Positions 40,260-49,438 of a DNA stretch of 64,000 bases are shown here, in pieces. The first letter of the stretch is position 1. Each line of letters opens with the position of its first letter. The DNA is from Sideroxydans sp. (GTDB lineage Bacteria > Pseudomonadota > Gammaproteobacteria > Burkholderiales > Gallionellaceae), in the NCBI GenBank assembly GCA_027310665.1, contig DAIDAJ010000127.1, forward strand, positions 38,201 to 102,200, read 5' to 3'. The notes under the pieces are model-generated. The model was not told the origin of the DNA. It did not search any database and worked only from the letters and a program-made list of their open reading frames with translations. The position numbers were made by a program, and so were the translations under genes.

Positions 40260-42668
40260 TCAAACCCCGTTACGAGACGTATCCAGCTGTTCGATCGGCA
40301 CCGGCTTGCCAAACAAATATCCCTGGAAGGCATGGCAGCCGCGCAGATCCAGGAAGTCATGTTGAGCCTCGGTCTCGACGCCTTCCGCAATGACTTCGAG
40401 TCCCAGCGTCTCGGCCATCGCAATGATGGTCTGGACGATGGCGGCATCGTTGGTGTCGGTGGCGATGTCCCGCACAAAGGATTGATCGATCTTGATCTGG
40501 TTCAGCGGAAGCCGCTTGAGGTATTGCAGGGACGAATAGCCGGTGCCGAAATCATCCAGCGAGAGCCGGACACCGATCGCCTTCAGTGAGTTCATGGTGG
40601 CTATGGTGTCTTCGATATCTTCCAGCAGCAGGCTTTCAGTCAGTTCCAGCTTGAGCAGGTTGGGATTGATGGCATGGCGCTGCACTGCCGAGCGCACCTG
40701 TTCCACGAAATCATCCTGGTGGAATTGCCGGGCACTGAGGTTCACCGCCAGGACCAGGGATCGGGTGCGTTCGTTGCCTGCCCACGCATTGAGCTGCGCA
40801 CAAGCCGTCTCCAGCACCCATCTGCCGATGGGCAGGATCAGTCCGGTCTCTTCCGCAAGCTGAATGAAGTCGGCGGGCGATACCAGTCCGCGCGCGGGAT
40901 GGCTCCAGCGGATCAACGCTTCGGCTCCGACAGGAAGTCGCGCGCTGTCCACTTGTATCTGGTAATGCAACTGGAATTGCCCACTTTCGAGTGCCTTGTG
41001 CAATTCGCCCTCGAGCGCGGCGCGGATGTTGATGGCGTCCTGCATCTTGTGATCGAAGAAACGCAAGGTATTGCGGTCGGCTTTCTTGGCTTGGTACATG
41101 GCGATGTCAGCCTGTTTCAGCAGTTCTTCCGCCTCCTGATTGCCCCCGCCAAACACGGTCGCACCGATACTGCCGGAACTGCGGAATACATGTGTGCCCA
41201 GTTGATAAGGCCGGCTCAGGGCAGCAAGGATCTTCTCGCCAACCGACTCCGCCTGTTCGGCAGCTTCGAGGGGCTGGCCGCTCAGGTTTTCCAGCATGAC
41301 CACGAATTCGTCGCCCCCGAGACGGGCCACGGTGTCGCCTTCGCGCTTGCAGGAAGTCAATCGTTCGGCGGCTTGCTGCAACAGCGAATCTCCCATGGCG
41401 TGGCCCAGGGTGTCGTTGAGGTTCTTGAAATTGTCCAGGTCGATGAACAGCAACGCGCCATTGCGTCCGCTGCGTGCGTTGGAGATCAATGAATGTTGGA
41501 GGCGATCCAGCAGAAGTTGCCGGTTCGGCAGGCGGGTGAGCGGGTCATGGAATGCCAGTTGCCGGATCTGCTCTTCGGCAGCCTTCCGTTCGGTGATATC
41601 GATGTGCGACCCGACATAGTGCGTAACGCCGCCGTCGTTCCCCCTGACCGCGGAGATCGTGAGCCATTTGGGATAGACCTCGCCATTCTTGCGCCTGTCC
41701 CAGATCTCACCCTGCCATCCGCCGGTGCGGTGGATGTTCTCCCACATATCCCGGTAAAAGTCCGCGCCATGGCGCCCCGATTTGAACAGGCGGGGAGTCT
41801 GGCCCACGACCTCTTCGGCCGTATAGCCCGTGCATTTGGTGAATGCCTTGTTGACCCGCAGGATCACACCGTCGGCATCGGTGATCAGCAAACTTTCCTG
41901 AGATTCAAAGGCGGTTGCGGCGATGCGAAGGTCGGTTTCCAGGCGCTTGCGTTCGCTGATATCCCGGCCGATTCCCTGCACTCCGACCGGAACTCCGTTC
42001 CGGTAAGTCAGGGTGGTGACCAGTTCCAGCGGCAACTGCCGCCCCTGCTTGTCGGTGATTTCCAGTTCGTAGCGGGTGACCTGCTTTTCCGCGCCGAGTT
42101 TGGCTGCGGTCATGCGCTTCGCCAGTTCGAGATTTTCCGGTGTCAGGATTTTGCTGATGGGGGCGTTGAGCAATTCGTCGCGCCTGTACCCTGTCACGGC
42201 CATCAACGACTCGCTGATCGCGGTGAATACGCCGTTGAGATCGGTGCTGTATGCAAGGTCGCCTGCATTTTCGAACAACCTGCGGTACTTCTCCTCGCTC
42301 TCGCTCAGCTTCTGCTGGTAGAGGTTGCGTTCCGAAATGTCCCTGAATGACACAAGGAAATGATTCGATTCGCGTATATAGTTGATCGCGACGTCGACTT
42401 CAAACAGGTGCCCTTTCTTGTGGCGATGCCGCGATTCAAACCGGTCATGGCCCTCTGCGATCAACTTTTCGATCCGCGCCTTTACTTTCTGTTCGTCGTC
42501 CTGCACATCCAGCCGGGTGACATGCATGTTCACAAGTTCGTCGATCGAGTATCCCGACATCTCCGCATAGACCTGATTCGCCTTCAGCAAATTGCCCTGC
42601 AGATCGACCACCCAATAGCCGTCGCGGGGATCGTCAGTCATTCGTTTGTATCGTTCTGATTCGGACAC
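40260..42668 (-). CDS. PAS-PAS-PAS-GGDEF-EAL c-di-GMP turnover protein
   Basis: An 802-residue soluble protein from GTG 42668 (ATG 42641 is an alternative). Three PAS domains: about 10-130, 135-255 (TDLNGVFTAISESLMAVTGY) and 258-375 (ITDADGVILRVNKAFTKC), each ending in an IxERK-like motif. GGDEF (about 380-540) has RLGGDEFVV and an upstream I-site RxxD (REGD). EAL (about 555-800) has GAEALIRW, LELTESLLLED and SLDDFGTGYSS. Both active sites look intact, so it may make or degrade c-di-GMP depending on the signal. The PAS3 sequence is related to the stand-alone PAS proteins at 30297 and 31963. Confidence 0.95.
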   Translation of the reverse strand: MSESERYKRMTDDPRDGYWVVDLQGNLLKANQVYAEMSGYSIDELVNMHVTRLDVQDDEQKVKARIEKLIAEGHDRFESRHRHKKGHLFEVDVAINYIRESNHFLVSFRDISERNLYQQKLSESEEKYRRLFENAGDLAYSTDLNGVFTAISESLMAVTGYRRDELLNAPISKILTPENLELAKRMTAAKLGAEKQVTRYELEITDKQGRQLPLELVTTLTYRNGVPVGVQGIGRDISERKRLETDLRIAATAFESQESLLITDADGVILRVNKAFTKCTGYTAEEVVGQTPRLFKSGRHGADFYRDMWENIHRTGGWQGEIWDRRKNGEVYPKWLTISAVRGNDGGVTHYVGSHIDITERKAAEEQIRQLAFHDPLTRLPNRQLLLDRLQHSLISNARSGRNGALLFIDLDNFKNLNDTLGHAMGDSLLQQAAERLTSCKREGDTVARLGGDEFVVMLENLSGQPLEAAEQAESVGEKILAALSRPYQLGTHVFRSSGSIGATVFGGGNQEAEELLKQADIAMYQAKKADRNTLRFFDHKMQDAINIRAALEGELHKALESGQFQLHYQIQVDSARLPVGAEALIRWSHPARGLVSPADFIQLAEETGLILPIGRWVLETACAQLNAWAGNERTRSLVLAVNLSARQFHQDDFVEQVRSAVQRHAINPNLLKLELTESLLLEDIEDTIATMNSLKAIGVRLSLDDFGTGYSSLQYLKRLPLNQIKIDQSFVRDIATDTNDAAIVQTIIAMAETLGLEVIAEGVETEAQHDFLDLRGCHAFQGYLFGKPVPIEQLDTSRNGV

Positions 42669-42771
42669 GCAATCACCCGGGGAGAATTAGTTGACCAGCC
42701 TCAATATTATCCGCTTATCGCCGTTCGCAGTTCAACGGGACTCGTGCCGCCGGAGACGCACCGCTGGGTAC

Positions 42772-42803
42772 AAAAAAAGAGGCGATCCAGAGATCGCCTT
42801 TGC
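42772..42803. terminator. Intrinsic terminator, shared-stem family copy 4
   Basis: AAAAAAAGAGGCGATC-CAGA-GATCGCCTTTG downstream of the small periplasmic gene. A compensatory change (ACC/GGT to ATC/GAT) keeps the stem. Confidence 0.85.
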
Positions 42804-42822
42804 CAGTGCACCGTTGATCCGG

Positions 42823-43083
42823 CTAACGAGTCTTTTCCAGTGTCGCATCGACAGTGCAAGCCCAGCTTCCTTTTTCATTCTGTTTGCATTCGCATGGCGA
42901 GTATTTTGCCAGTTGCTCATCATAAGTTCTTTTGATCAGGGCATCTTCCTTTGCGGTCTTGCATGCCTCGGACCTGCTTTCACCCGAAGCCTTGCTCATT
43001 TCATTTGTCCCGGCCACGATTCTTTCCGCGATTGCATTTGCCGACACCAGTATCAGTGCCACCATCAACATGTATTTTTTCAT
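42823..43083 (-). CDS. Small periplasmic cysteine-containing protein
   Basis: An 86-residue protein with signal peptide KKYMLMVALILVSANAIA. The mature part has four cysteines (SEACKTAKED, SPCECKQNEKGSWACTVD) that could form two disulfides. GGGGAG is 7 bp before the ATG. It ends at the terminator at 42772-42803. No family recognised beyond similarity in style to small exported proteins of this lineage. Confidence 0.7.
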   Translation of the reverse strand: MKKYMLMVALILVSANAIAERIVAGTNEMSKASGESRSEACKTAKEDALIKRTYDEQLAKYSPCECKQNEKGSWACTVDATLEKTR

Positions 43084-43486
43084 GTTTTCACTCCCCTAAA
43101 GTTTAGACATTACCAATCAGGAACCGGCAAGCTGCCATCCCTGAGCCTTTTCAGATCCAGCCCGATTTCACATTACTGGAATCATTGTTTTTATAAAGCC
43201 CATCGTAGCAGCGGCTTTGTTAAAATAGCGTCAAGGGATTATTTGGGAAGCGTTAAACCTTGTTGTGATCAGTGGCACATGATGATCGTCGGACCTGCAA
43301 AAACGGACTTGATCAGCGTTTCCCCCGGCGCGTCCGGTGCATGGATTGCCTGTACCCGCTTGTCGCCCGATTGCAGTGCCGTCAATGAACAGGTCGCAAT
43401 AACCATCGGCCAACATAAACTACTGTCATTCTCCCTGGCCTCCCCCTGTTACACTTTGCCCATTTCCAACTAAGGAGTACCCACTC
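43084..43486. other. 403-bp divergent intergenic region, no supported gene
   Basis: Separates the small periplasmic gene from the OB-fold gene. A TTAAAAT at 43217-43223 could be part of a plus-strand promoter, but it is 260 bp from the next start. The open frames here lack ribosome sites and recognisable products. Confidence 0.5.
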
Positions 43487-44296
43487 ATGAAAGCTTTGTT
43501 AGCGACCTGCCTGATGGTCTTTGCGACGTTCGTTTGGGCAGAAGACAAACCCGCAACCAATCAGTCCGGACCCGGTGTCGTCCAGGGCGAAGTACTTGAG
43601 ATCCAGAATGTCGCCAATTTTACCTATCTTCGCCTCAAGACCCAGGACGGTGAAATCTGGGCGGCGGTCATCAATGCGCCGGTCAAGCAGGGGGCCAAGG
43701 TCACGATCGAGAACGCAATCGTCATGAAAAACTTCGAAAGCAAGGCACTGAAAAAGACATTCCCGTCGATCGTGTTCGGCACCTTGAGCGGTTCTGCCGG
43801 GGGCGCTGCAAGTCCCCATGGTGCGGGCATGTCCGGAGATAGCGCGATGACCGGTTCGGCAATGACCGGTTCGGCAATGGGTAGTTCGGCAATGGAGGGT
43901 GCAACCGGGAGCGGACATGCCCTGGGCACGGCCTATGCCACGATTCCCGCCAAGAAGCTCGATACGATCAGTGTCGAGCATATCCCCAAGGCCAAGGGCG
44001 CGAATGCCAAGACCGTTGAGGAAATCATCAAGAACAGGGTCGCCCTCAAAGGCAAATCGGTCGTGGTTCGCGGCAAGGTCGTCAAATACAATGGAGGCAT
44101 CATGGGCAAGAACTGGATCCATTTGCGCGATGGTTCCGGATCCGCTGCGGACGACACCAATGACATTCTGGTGACGAGTACGAATGAGACCAGGCTGGAC
44201 GATGTCGTGACGGTGAAGGGCATTGTCCACAACGACGAGGATTTCGGTGCGGGTTACGCCTACAAGGTTCTCATCGAGGATGCCACGCTGCAATAG
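43487..44296 (+). CDS. Exported protein with two OB-fold domains and a repeat linker
   Basis: A 269-residue protein. Signal peptide KALLATCLMVFATFVWA. First OB-like unit about 30-95 (GVVQGEVLEIQNVANFTYLRLKTQ), second about 180-265 (VALKGKSVVVRGKVVKYNGG, then NWIHLRDGSG, ILVTSTNETRLDDVVTVKG). The linker (about 105-150) is Gly/Ser/Ala/Met-rich with a five-residue repeat (AMTGS-AMTGS-AMGSS-AM). It resembles proteins annotated as OB-fold/NrfJ-related in metal-respiring bacteria. AAGGAG precedes the ATG. The terminator at 44314 follows. Role unknown; periplasmic binding of a ligand is likely. Confidence 0.75.
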   Translation: MKALLATCLMVFATFVWAEDKPATNQSGPGVVQGEVLEIQNVANFTYLRLKTQDGEIWAAVINAPVKQGAKVTIENAIVMKNFESKALKKTFPSIVFGTLSGSAGGAASPHGAGMSGDSAMTGSAMTGSAMGSSAMEGATGSGHALGTAYATIPAKKLDTISVEHIPKAKGANAKTVEEIIKNRVALKGKSVVVRGKVVKYNGGIMGKNWIHLRDGSGSAADDTNDILVTSTNETRLDDVVTVKGIVHNDEDFGAGYAYKVLIEDATLQ

Positions 44297-44313
44297 CATC
44301 CCGTGCGACAGAA

Positions 44314-44341
44314 GAAAGGCGACCCTGCGGTCGCCTTTTTT
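44314..44341. terminator. Intrinsic terminator, shared-stem family copy 5
   Basis: AAGAAAGGCGACC-CTGC-GGTCGCCTTTTTT between convergent genes (OB-fold gene and the GGDEF/EAL gene). Confidence 0.92.
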
Positions 44342-44384
44342 GATCGTGCCCTGTTCCCGATCGACCGGCTTGTCCTGAAAGGAA

Positions 44385-46799
44385 CTACTGCCTTGCAAGC
44401 GACGCCTCGAATTGCCTTAAGGGTACCGGTTTGCCAAGCAGGAATCCCTGGAAATACCTGCAACCCTTGTCGATCAGGATATCCCGCTGCTCTTCCGTCT
44501 CGACCCCCTCGGCTATGACGTTCAGGTTCAGGCTCTGTGCCATCGCAATGATGGTTTGCACGATCGCCCTGTCACTGGCATTGTCCGCAATCTCATGTAT
44601 GAAAGACCGGTCGATCTTGATCTGATCGAGTGGCAGCCGTTTCAGATATTGCATGGAAGAATACCCGGTCCCGAAGTCGTCCAATGAGAACTGCACACCG
44701 ATTTCGTTCAACGCAATCATCGTGGCGATGGTGTCCTCGATGTTTTCGATCAGCATGCTTTCGGTCAGTTCCAGCTTGAGCATTCCCGGCTTGATGCCAT
44801 GCGACCGTACCGAGTCCCGGACTTGGAGAATAAAATCAGGCTGCTGGAACTGTTTTGCACTCACGTTCACCGACAGAACCAGACGGCGAGTGAGTTCGTC
44901 TTGTTCCCATGCCTTGATCTGACTGCAGGCAGTTTCCATTACCCATTGCCCGATGGGCAATATCAGCCCGGTTTCCTCTGCCAGTGGAACGAATTGAGCG
45001 GGGGCAACCAAGCCCCGTTCAGGGTGTATCCAACGGATCAAGGTTTCTGCACCGATCGGACGGTGCAAATGATCCATCTGAACCTGGAAGTACAATTGGA
45101 ATTGTCCGGACTCCAGTGCCTTGCGCAACTCGATCTCCAGCGCTGCGCGGGCATTGATGGCTTCCTGCATCTGCGGGTCGAAGAAGCGCAACGTATTGCG
45201 GCCCGCCTTCTTGGCTTGATACATGGCGATGTCGGCCTGTTTTATCAGTTCGTCCTTGGTCAGGCGGGTGTCGCTGAACAGCGTGGCCCCTACGCTGACG
45301 GTGCAGCGGTGTCTGTGCAAATCAAGCTGGAACGGGCGGTCGAGGGATTCGTGAATTTGCAGACCGACGCGCTTTATCTGCTCGCCTGCCTCGATCGGAT
45401 CCTCACTCAGGTTTTCCAGTATCAGGACGAATTCGTCCCCGCCAAGCCGGGCCACCGTATCCCCCTCGCGGACACAGGATTTCAGGCGCTCGGCAACCTG
45501 TTGCAGCAGCGAATCGCCCATGACGTGTCCATGTGTGTCGTTGAGGGTCTTGAAATCGTCCATGTCGATCAGAAGCAGGGCGCCGTGGCGGCCGCTGCGG
45601 GCACTGGAAGCAAGAGCCTGATGCAGGCGGTCGAGCAGCAATCGGCGGTTCGGCAGGCCGGTGAGGTGGTCGTGGAAAGCCAGGTGCTTGATCTCTTCCT
45701 CGGATTCCTTGCGCTGCGAGATATCGATCAGGAAGGCAAAGGTCAATGGTCCATCATTAAGGACCAGACGTTTCGCCGAGATATAGATCGGGAACATGGA
45801 ACCGTCCTTGCGTATGCCGATGGTTTCATACGAGGTTTCCACCTGTTCGCCCATAAATCTGCGCCTGATCCGGTCTTGAGCTTCAGACCGGCACTGCGGT
45901 GCGATCTGGTCTGTCAACGGGTGTCCGCACACTTCACTCATGTCCTTGTAGCCGAACATCTGCAGATAGACATCGTTCACTTCGACCGTTATGCCGTCGC
46001 GACCGAAAGCCATGCCGATAGGCGACTGTTCGATGACCGTGCGGAATCGGGTCTCGCTTTCGTGCTGCCGTCTTCTCGTTTCGCTGGTCAGGGCCACGCT
46101 CATCACGATGACCATGGTCAGGATGCCGATAGGCCCGGGTTCAAAAAAGCTGACGATCGACAGGCGGGTAAGAATGCCCAGAACCGTCACGAGCAGAAAT
46201 ATCCCGATTGCAAACAGCATGCATAGGTCAGTGAACCGTCGAGATCGGCGGTACTTGCCGATCAAGGCATATATCGCGTAGGCAAATGCCGCGAAGACCC
46301 CGGAGATCGTGATGTAGGCCCAGAATCCACTATGGCCATTCCCGCGCGTGACGGCCTCGCCCCACGGAAGCTGCAGCGTCCCGATATTTTCGACGTGGTC
46401 GTACTGCAGACTGTAAGGCAGAGACAGATTGACCACGAATAAAATGGCGAACAGCACGCTGGATCCCGCCGGGAAAAACCAATGATGTATTCCCGTGTGC
46501 AGCGCAATAAACCAGAGGAACAGGATGAAAAACAGGATCGCCGAGGAAAGATCCCATTTCAGGGCCCTGACATATTCGACAACGTCGTGCGCCTGCAGCA
46601 TCTGGACATGAAAAAGGGTGAACGGGATCGCCAGCGCGCAAATGGAGCCAAACAATATTTGCACTCGATCCCGCGGGGGGGATAGCGCATTCGAGAGATG
46701 ATGGAACGTGGCATAAGCCATGATGCCGGCGAACAAGTACAAACCTGGAATTACGATTTCGTTCATCGCTTCTCTCACAACCCTGAATTGCGTATCCAT
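44385..46799 (-). CDS. Membrane 7TM-PAS-GGDEF-EAL c-di-GMP turnover protein
   Basis: 804 residues from ATG 46799; ATG 46766 is an alternative with GAGAGAAG upstream, and earlier frames lie upstream of the putative promoter. Seven or so hydrophobic segments (about 15-240) form a membrane sensor. The PAS domain is about 255-370 (TVIEQSPIGMAFGRDG). GGDEF (about 385-535) has RLGGDEFVL with I-site REGD. EAL (about 550-800) has ETL in place of EAL (GAETLIRW) but keeps LELTESMLIEN and SLDDFGTGYSS. Very similar EAL and GGDEF cores to the 40260 protein suggest a duplication. Divergent from the kinase-HDOD gene. Confidence 0.92.
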   Translation of the reverse strand: MDTQFRVVREAMNEIVIPGLYLFAGIMAYATFHHLSNALSPPRDRVQILFGSICALAIPFTLFHVQMLQAHDVVEYVRALKWDLSSAILFFILFLWFIALHTGIHHWFFPAGSSVLFAILFVVNLSLPYSLQYDHVENIGTLQLPWGEAVTRGNGHSGFWAYITISGVFAAFAYAIYALIGKYRRSRRFTDLCMLFAIGIFLLVTVLGILTRLSIVSFFEPGPIGILTMVIVMSVALTSETRRRQHESETRFRTVIEQSPIGMAFGRDGITVEVNDVYLQMFGYKDMSEVCGHPLTDQIAPQCRSEAQDRIRRRFMGEQVETSYETIGIRKDGSMFPIYISAKRLVLNDGPLTFAFLIDISQRKESEEEIKHLAFHDHLTGLPNRRLLLDRLHQALASSARSGRHGALLLIDMDDFKTLNDTHGHVMGDSLLQQVAERLKSCVREGDTVARLGGDEFVLILENLSEDPIEAGEQIKRVGLQIHESLDRPFQLDLHRHRCTVSVGATLFSDTRLTKDELIKQADIAMYQAKKAGRNTLRFFDPQMQEAINARAALEIELRKALESGQFQLYFQVQMDHLHRPIGAETLIRWIHPERGLVAPAQFVPLAEETGLILPIGQWVMETACSQIKAWEQDELTRRLVLSVNVSAKQFQQPDFILQVRDSVRSHGIKPGMLKLELTESMLIENIEDTIATMIALNEIGVQFSLDDFGTGYSSMQYLKRLPLDQIKIDRSFIHEIADNASDRAIVQTIIAMAQSLNLNVIAEGVETEEQRDILIDKGCRYFQGFLLGKPVPLRQFEASLARQ

Positions 46800-46829
46800 G
46801 TTCAGTATAGCTTTAAACCGTCGGCAGAC

Positions 46830-46856
46830 TGTATGGGGTGCTTCGCGTAGTGTCCG
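46830..46856 (-). promoter_or_regulatory. Degenerate repeated promoter, copy P7 (GGDEF/EAL gene)
   Basis: CGGACA (46856-46851), 15-bp spacer, CATACA (46835-46830), then GTCTG. The -10 block matches the family but the -35 and spacing deviate. Confidence 0.4.
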
Positions 46857-46950
46857 CGCCGTGACTAGGGATAAGCCGCACATCGCTGCGGCCCCAGCGG
46901 TAGTCTGCCCCGGAACTGCTATCATGCAGGCTGGTAGAGGGTGGGTTCAA

Positions 46951-49314
46951 ATGGCAGCCAGAAAAATAGGTCGTTTCACGATCATTCGCGAATTAGGCAG
47001 GGGGGCGCAGGGGGCGGTTTATCTCGCCCATGATCCGCAATTGGAGCGCCAGGTGGCGATCAAGACGCTGCGTCCCGGTGCGGCCCGAACAGAAAGATTG
47101 CTGCGCGAGGCGCGTATCGTCAGCAAGCTGCAGCATGCCAACATCGTGCCTTTGTACGACGCCGGCGAACATCAGGGCGAAACCTATCTGGTCTGCTCCT
47201 ATGTCGAGGGCGGTACGCTGGCGAAGATGCTCGAGGAAGGTGCGTTGTCTCCGGTAAAGTCCGCGGAGATCGCCTGTTATCTGCTGGACGCGCTCGACTA
47301 TGCCCATCAGCAAGGCGTGATGCACCTCGATATCAAGCCCGCCAACATCATGATCGGCCAGCGCGGCCAGCCGATGCTGATGGATTTCGGCATCGCCCGA
47401 CTGATCCAGGAACAGGGCGAGGCGAACCGGGAAGTGGTCGGTTCTCCGCAATACATGGCGCCCGAGAGCATCACCAGCGAAGGGGTGAATGCCAGCTCGG
47501 ACCTATATTCGCTCGGCATCGTGCTGTACGAGATGGTCACCGGCGTGGCCGCCTTCCAGGGCGAGAATGCGATGCAGGTACTGAACCGCGTTGCACATGA
47601 GCCGGTGGCTGCACCTTCTGCCCATAACGCCGAACTGGACGGGAAGCTGGATGCCATCATTCTGAAATCCATAGGCAAGCGCAAGGAAGATCGCTATCCG
47701 GATGCGTCCGCCATGCGCGCCGCGCTGAAGGAATATCTGGGCGGGATCGGCGAGGCCGCTGCCAACGATAGCCACAGTACGCTGGATTTCCTGTTGCGGC
47801 GCATGCGCAGCAAGAGCGATTTCCCCGCACTGTCCAACATCATCACCGAAATCAACCGGATCGTGGCGTCGGAGTCGGACAGCGCGAACAAGCTGGCGCG
47901 CGTGATCCTGCAGGACTTCGCGCTGACCAACAAACTGCTGCGGCTGGTCAACACGGTCTCGTATGGCCAGTTCGGCGGCAACATCAGCACGATCTCCAAG
48001 GCTGTCGTGATCATGGGTTTCGAGACGGTGCGCAACATCGCGATGTCGCTGATCATGCTCGAATTCATGCAGAACAAGCCGCTGGCACATCGACTCAAGG
48101 ACGAGGTGATCGCTGCGTTCTTCGCCGGTGTGGTGGCGACGCAGCTGGCCGTGGGCCGCAACATCCGCGATGCCGAGGAGCTGATGATCTGCGCGATGTT
48201 CCAGAATCTCGGGCGCATGCTGGTGATCTACTATTTCTTTGAGGAAAGCCAGGAGATCGCGAGGTTCATCGAACAGGGGCTGACGGAAGACCAGGCCGCG
48301 ATCAAGGTGCTGGGGCTGACCTATAACGAGATCGGCATAGGCGTGGCCAGGAGCTGGAGTTTTCCGAAGCGGCTGCTGGAGGGCATGGAGAAGCTGCCGC
48401 AGGGCGAAACGGTGAAAAAACCCAGGACCGAGGCGGAGCACATGAAAGCCACGGTGAACATGGCGAACGAACTGTGCGTGATCGCCGCAGCGACGGCGAC
48501 CCAGGAGAAGTCGCAGGCCTTGAACCGGCTGCGTGTGCGCTACCAGGATGCCATCGATATCTCCGAGCGCAAACTGAACGACGCGCTGGAGAGCGGGTTG
48601 AAGGAGCTGTCGCGCCGGGCGATGACGCTGGAGATCAATACCGCGCGCAGTCCGTTGGTGAATAAGGTGCGTCAATGGAGCGGGCTGCCGGTGGATCAGT
48701 TGGCCGCCGAGAACACGGAGCAGGCTGCAGGGATGGGCGGCGTACATGGGATCGAGTCGGCACTGAATGACGATGCGCGGCAAGATACATCGGCCAGGCC
48801 CGACCCTGAGACTGTCATGGGTGCCGGCATCCAGGACGTCACCAATTCGCTGGTGGAGGATTTCAACCTTAACGATGTGTTGCTGATGGTGCTGGAGACC
48901 ATCTACCGCGGCTTGGGATTCAAGCGCGCGATCATCTGTATCCGCGACAACAAGCTCAATGCCATGGTGGCACGGATGGGGCTTGGGGAGGGGATAGACG
49001 AAGTCATTCCACGTTTCCGGTTCAGCCTGACTTTCGAATCGGATGTGTTCCACCTTGCGATCGAGAAGGGCGCGGACATTGTCATCGAGGATCTTCGGGC
49101 TGACAGCATCGCGGACAAGATTCCGGCCTGGTATCGGGAATTGGTCGACGCGCAGAGCTTCATCCTGTTGCCGGTCGTCATCAACAAGAAGACCATCGGT
49201 CTGTTTTATGCGGATATGCAGCAGGCCAACAGCCTGAAACTCTCCGAGCGCCAGTTGTCCTTGTTGCGTACCCTGCGTAACCAGGCGGTGCTGGCGATCA
49301 AACAAAAAATGTAA
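46951..49314 (+). CDS. Ser/Thr protein kinase-HDOD-GAF fusion protein
   Basis: 787 residues from ATG 46951, with GAGGGTGGG upstream; earlier in-frame ATGs overlap the divergent promoter region. Kinase domain (about 7-265): ELGRGAQGAVYLAHD (P-loop), VAIKTL (Lys), MHLDIKPANIMI (catalytic loop, Leu replaces the Arg of HRD), LMDFGIARL (DFG) and GSPQYMAPE. HDOD (about 285-490): FPALSNIITEINRIVA, SKAVVIMGFETVRNIAMSL. A region of about 120 residues follows, then GAF (about 625-785): LVEDFNLNDVLLMVLETIYRGL, FILLPVVINKKTIGLFYAD. It joins phosphorylation, HDOD scaffolding and small-molecule sensing. Signal and substrates unknown. Confidence 0.9.
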   Translation: MAARKIGRFTIIRELGRGAQGAVYLAHDPQLERQVAIKTLRPGAARTERLLREARIVSKLQHANIVPLYDAGEHQGETYLVCSYVEGGTLAKMLEEGALSPVKSAEIACYLLDALDYAHQQGVMHLDIKPANIMIGQRGQPMLMDFGIARLIQEQGEANREVVGSPQYMAPESITSEGVNASSDLYSLGIVLYEMVTGVAAFQGENAMQVLNRVAHEPVAAPSAHNAELDGKLDAIILKSIGKRKEDRYPDASAMRAALKEYLGGIGEAAANDSHSTLDFLLRRMRSKSDFPALSNIITEINRIVASESDSANKLARVILQDFALTNKLLRLVNTVSYGQFGGNISTISKAVVIMGFETVRNIAMSLIMLEFMQNKPLAHRLKDEVIAAFFAGVVATQLAVGRNIRDAEELMICAMFQNLGRMLVIYYFFEESQEIARFIEQGLTEDQAAIKVLGLTYNEIGIGVARSWSFPKRLLEGMEKLPQGETVKKPRTEAEHMKATVNMANELCVIAAATATQEKSQALNRLRVRYQDAIDISERKLNDALESGLKELSRRAMTLEINTARSPLVNKVRQWSGLPVDQLAAENTEQAAGMGGVHGIESALNDDARQDTSARPDPETVMGAGIQDVTNSLVEDFNLNDVLLMVLETIYRGLGFKRAIICIRDNKLNAMVARMGLGEGIDEVIPRFRFSLTFESDVFHLAIEKGADIVIEDLRADSIADKIPAWYRELVDAQSFILLPVVINKKTIGLFYADMQQANSLKLSERQLSLLRTLRNQAVLAIKQKM

Positions 49315-49379
49315 TGACTGGTTCCCGATTAGTGCTGCAGGACGCTCGGCAGCGGTGTCGCAGCCTGTTTGCGCGCGGG

Positions 49380-49385
49380 TATAAT
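49380..49385 (+). promoter_or_regulatory. Putative -10 element (TATAAT) for the TerB/DnaJ gene
   Basis: TATAAT in the context GGGTATAATGCGCC, 53 bp before the TTG start, closely like the one at 6099. No clear -35. Confidence 0.45.
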
Positions 49386-49438
49386 GCGCCCCTTCGTTTG
49401 CGGAAGCATTCCGCGTAATTTCATTTTCTGGAGTTGTC

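Noticed and set aside
42691..43473. 260-codon open frame on the plus strand
   Set aside because: It runs antisense over the small exported protein gene and a terminator, with no ribosome site or domain.
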